Of a stretch of DNA of 64,000 nt, positions 61,561 through 64,000 are shown in pieces. The stretch covers positions 2,108,001-2,172,000 of the forward strand of contig NZXX01000001.1 in NCBI GenBank assembly GCA_002702065.1. The letters run 5' to 3'. A program made the position numbers and the translations under genes. This DNA is from Anaerolineaceae bacterium (GTDB lineage Bacteria > Chloroflexota > Anaerolineae > Aggregatilineales > Phototrophicaceae). The stretch's first letter is position 1; the number at the start of each line of letters is the position of its first letter. Under the pieces are notes generated by a model, which worked only from the letters and a program-made list of their open reading frames with translations, did not search any database and was not told the DNA's origin.

Positions 61561-62756
61561 TTGTCATCTTCCATTTCGTCTTCATCGTCATCGCTCATTT
61601 CGATGATGTCATCTTCAGATTCGGTGGGTTCCGGAGTTGAATGAAGTGCCGGGCTTTCGCCTTCATCTTCATCCTCTTTATCAGGCTCTGGCGGAGCGAT
61701 GAGGGCAGGGGTTGCCATTGATGAGCGGTTAGCCGTCGCCGAGCCGGTGATCATATCCGGGCCGCGTCGATCGTCCGGGCGCGTGCCAGTTTGCAGGGCA
61801 GGCTGTTCATCTGGCTCAACAATGACCGACGAACTCTGGGTGACCGGTTCCTCACCGGGTGGACCAGGGATGGCCAGCGGGCGGCTGTATATCGACGGCT
61901 TTCGGGATTCTTTGGCTGCGTTTCGGCTTTGCAGGGCACGTGTTTCGCGGCGGCTTTGACGCTGCCGCATTTCACGGATTTCCTGCCGTGTCATGGCAAC
62001 CAGCTTGCCACGCCGGAACATCGCGCTATCACCGGTAACCCGTTCAATGGCCGCTTCAATGCTGCCTAAAAGGACCACGAATATGAGATCAATGAAGATA
62101 ATGACGGCAAATGTGCCAGCCAGCAGAAAGAGCGCATCCGCTACAGGTCCGACAAGCACCTGCACCACCACTTCATTGCCGACCCCGATGAATATGAGGG
62201 CGGCAGCGGCAACCGCAATGAGTATCAGGACAATGCGCAGGCCCTTCAAATCCTGCAACCGGGGGATCATCGTGTTGCTGATGGTGAACAGAATATAGGT
62301 CCACAACCAGAAGTCTGTTGTTGAGGTTAGCTGACCTATGGCTGCGGATACGTCGGACAGACCGCCACTGCGAATCAAAGCGAAAAAGCTGTTGAAGTCC
62401 AGCAGGTTATTGGCGATCAGCCAGACAACGGTGACACCTGTGATCAGGGGGGCGAGGGTGATCAGGGCAAGCCGAAATGGGCCGGCATCTCGCGACAGTT
62501 CAACAAAGCTGAGCTTCAGTTCGGCGATTTCCTGAGCTTCCGGCCATTGTATCGAGCTTTTGGCATGCACATTGAGGATACCCGCGACAAACCAGAAACT
62601 GAGTTCGTGCAGGAACACGCCGGGCAGGAAGAACGTATAATACAGAATGGTCGTGGTCTGGAAGCTTTTTGTTACTAACCAACCGACTTTAAAGATATGC
62701 TGGTGCAGCCAGTGTTCTAACTGACGCAGCAGCACAAACAGCCCGCCAACGAGCAA
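61557..62756 (-). CDS. Polytopic membrane protein with M50-like HELSF motif and disordered acidic tail
   Basis: Protein of at least 399 residues. The N-terminal half holds five to six transmembrane segments. PGVFLHELSFWFVAGIL (His50-Glu51) resembles the HExxH site of site-2-protease-like membrane proteins, but the second His is Phe54; APLITGVTVVWLIA follows. The C-terminal 150 residues are low-complexity, ending in an Asp/Glu run. TTG 62756 is the first conventional start in frame. However, the frame continues to 62816 without a Met codon, and CTG 62786, 6 bases after an AAGGTGG, could be the true start and would overlap the tpiA stop region. A catalytic role is doubtful. Confidence 0.62.
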   Translation of the reverse strand: MLVGGLFVLLRQLEHWLHQHIFKVGWLVTKSFQTTTILYYTFFLPGVFLHELSFWFVAGILNVHAKSSIQWPEAQEIAELKLSFVELSRDAGPFRLALITLAPLITGVTVVWLIANNLLDFNSFFALIRSGGLSDVSAAIGQLTSTTDFWLWTYILFTISNTMIPRLQDLKGLRIVLILIAVAAAALIFIGVGNEVVVQVLVGPVADALFLLAGTFAVIIFIDLIFVVLLGSIEAAIERVTGDSAMFRRGKLVAMTRQEIREMRQRQSRRETRALQSRNAAKESRKPSIYSRPLAIPGPPGEEPVTQSSSVIVEPDEQPALQTGTRPDDRRGPDMITGSATANRSSMATPALIAPPEPDKEDEDEGESPALHSTPEPTESEDDIIEMSDDDEDEMEDDN

Positions 62757-62788
62757 CCATGGGAAAATCGCTTCCAGACCAGACAGTG

Positions 62789-63562
62789 CTATCCACCTTT
62801 TTGCTGAGCCGCGACCTCAACCAGCTTCTTGAAATCATCAACCTTGAGCGACGCACCGCCAACCAGCGCGCCATCAATATCTGGCTGAGACATGTATTCG
62901 GCCATATTATCCGGTTTGACGCTGCCGCCATATTGAATGCGAATGGTCTGGGCAATCGCGTCACCATAGAGCGATGCTAACGTCGCCCGAATCGTGCCGC
63001 CGATAACCTGATTGGCGATCTCGCCGCTGGCGTTCTTGCCAGTACCAATCGCCCAGATGGGTTCGTAGGCGAATATGATATTTTGCATGTTCGCGGCGTC
63101 AATGCCATCGAGGGCGGCGCGCACCTGACCGCTGACGAAGCTCTCTGTTTCGCCAGCCTCATTCTGTTCCAGGCTTTCGCCGACAGCAACAATCGGCTTC
63201 AGACCGTAAGCCAACGCCGCTTTGATCTTCTTGTTTACGCGCTCATCCGTTTCATTCAGATACGCCCGCACTTCGGAATGACCGATGATTACATACTGGG
63301 CGATGCCTTCGAGCATGGCGGCTGATACTTCGGATGTGTAAGCGCCCTGGGCTTCCCAGTGGGCATCCTGCGCTCCAACAGCGATGGAAGTGCCTTTTAA
63401 CGCGTCCGCTACCGCAGCAAGCGCGAGAAAGGTCGGGCAGACGACCTGCTCTACGCCGGCGACATTCGCCAGATGAGTGGCAAGCTCCTGCGCAAATGCG
63501 ACCGATTCTTGCAGGCTCTTATTCATTTTCCAGTTACCAGCAATAATGGGTGTTCGCTGCAT
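62789..63562 (-). CDS. tpiA: Triosephosphate isomerase
   Basis: Interconverts dihydroxyacetone phosphate and glyceraldehyde 3-phosphate, 257 residues. Catalytic residues are visible: Lys in AGNWKMNKS (near residue 11), His in IGHSEVR near residue 95, Glu in AYEPIWAIGTG near residue 167. A phosphate-binding QYGGSVKPDN follows. ATG 63562 is chosen over 63574 because GAGGAATCAT precedes it. It lies 56 bases downstream of pgk on the same strand, a common glycolytic arrangement. Confidence 0.97.
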   Translation of the reverse strand: MQRTPIIAGNWKMNKSLQESVAFAQELATHLANVAGVEQVVCPTFLALAAVADALKGTSIAVGAQDAHWEAQGAYTSEVSAAMLEGIAQYVIIGHSEVRAYLNETDERVNKKIKAALAYGLKPIVAVGESLEQNEAGETESFVSGQVRAALDGIDAANMQNIIFAYEPIWAIGTGKNASGEIANQVIGGTIRATLASLYGDAIAQTIRIQYGGSVKPDNMAEYMSQPDIDGALVGGASLKVDDFKKLVEVAAQQKGG

Positions 63563-63618
63563 ATGATTCCTCATAGTTGATATGTAGTGTAGACAAATTA
63601 GCCGGGTTTATCAATTCG

Positions 63619-64000
63619 TTACTTGTCCTGTAACGCCACCACGCCGGGCAGCGCCTTGCCTTCAAGCATTTCTAGGCTCGCACCACCACCCGTTGAAATG
63701 TGGGTTACTTTATCCGCGAAGCCTGCATTTTCTACCGCCGATGCGGAATCACCGCCACCAATAATGGTGATCGCGCCCTTTTCGGTCGCGTCTGCCAGCA
63801 GTTGGGCAACGGCGTTGGTGCCTTCGGCAAACTTGGCAATTTCAAACACACCCATCGGGCCATTCCAGACCACTGTTTTGGCATCATCGAGGTGCTGTTT
63901 AAAGGTATCCAGGGATTTGGGTCCAATATCATAAATGGCCCAACCATCCGGCACACCATCCGTGACATCAATCGTCTGGGTGGATGCACTTTCCTCGAAC
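63619..64000 (-). CDS. pgk: Phosphoglycerate kinase, C-terminal part (5' end outside window)
   Basis: Transfers phosphate from 1,3-bisphosphoglycerate to ADP. Only the last 127 residues or so are in the window. They show the ATP-binding domain motifs [24 protein letters not shown] and [20 protein letters not shown], and the frame remains open to the edge (residues [15 protein letters not shown]). Same strand as tpiA, which follows after 56 bases. Confidence 0.95.
   Translation of the reverse strand, partial: FEESASTQTIDVTDGVPDGWAIYDIGPKSLDTFKQHLDDAKTVVWNGPMGVFEIAKFAEGTNAVAQLLADATEKGAITIIGGGDSASAVENAGFADKVTHISTGGGASLEMLEGKALPGVVALQDK

Overview
The window reads as a gene-dense chromosomal segment (roughly mid-50s % GC by eye) of a Gram-variable environmental bacterium, most probably a member of the Chloroflexota (Anaerolineae-like). 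That placement is inference. It rests on LysM, SH3b and Calx-beta secreted proteins with Pro/Thr/Glu-rich linkers, large GT39-like membrane proteins with C-terminal beta domains, FAD-dependent ThyX instead of ThyA, a complete moxR-bat operon, and the order ruvB-DUF2905-queA. No rRNA, tRNA, CRISPR array, phage or insertion sequence was recognised, and no stretch longer than about 300 bases lacks a gene.

Layout. 1-3450: an ABC importer of the BmpA/NupOPQ (nucleoside/purine) type, cut by the window edge. 3463-8759: a GT39-like membrane glycosyltransferase, a Cys-type sulfatase and an ABC exporter. 8756-11382 (minus): a three-gene sugar-catabolic operon with a TIM-barrel isomerase/epimerase, a zinc alcohol dehydrogenase and a hexulose-phosphate-synthase-like decarboxylase/aldolase. 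11528-16449 (minus): a Calx-beta/SH3b secreted protein, a LarA-type nickel racemase and a double PstS-like binding protein. 16567-17965: truncated haemoglobin, a small membrane protein and a lipoprotein. 17962-20942 (minus): yebC-ruvC-ruvA, then an orphan PqqD-like protein and thyX. 21071-26688: a FecR-like anchored protein, radC, a zinc-ribbon membrane protein, pyk and eno.

26923-29195: cysteine desulfurase plus mnmA, a sulfur relay to tRNA 2-thiouridine. 29176-32200 (minus): a compact unassigned operon with a ParB/SerK-fold protein, an ACT-domain protein, an unknown beta protein, a tail-anchored JAMM peptidase and a type IV prepilin peptidase. 32287-36178: Nudix hydrolase, small membrane proteins and a second GT39-like protein. 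36203-45902: ftsH diverges from an eight-gene moxR-bat operon. 45940-47960: sucCD. 48039-55274: DUF503, a CheY-like protein, then LysM protein, DUF192, LysM/M23 peptidase and GH31 glucosidase. 55328-64000: a His-rich polytopic membrane protein, tdk, the ribosomal cluster rplU-rpmA-rpmE, queA, DUF2905, ruvB, upp, an HELSF-motif membrane protein, tpiA and the end of pgk.

How the genes combine. Central carbon metabolism (pgk, tpiA, eno, pyk, sucCD) is spread over four loci. All three Holliday-junction genes are present, split between two loci. Sulfur transfer, envelope remodelling and proteolysis/stress (FtsH, Bat) form separate operons. The most unusual observations are: an L31 ribosomal protein carrying a C-terminal domain resembling the RNA polymerase alpha CTD; the unassigned JAMM/ParB-fold/ACT operon; a His-rich multi-pass membrane protein behind a near-consensus promoter; and four convergent gene pairs whose stop codons interlock in a 4-base overlap.
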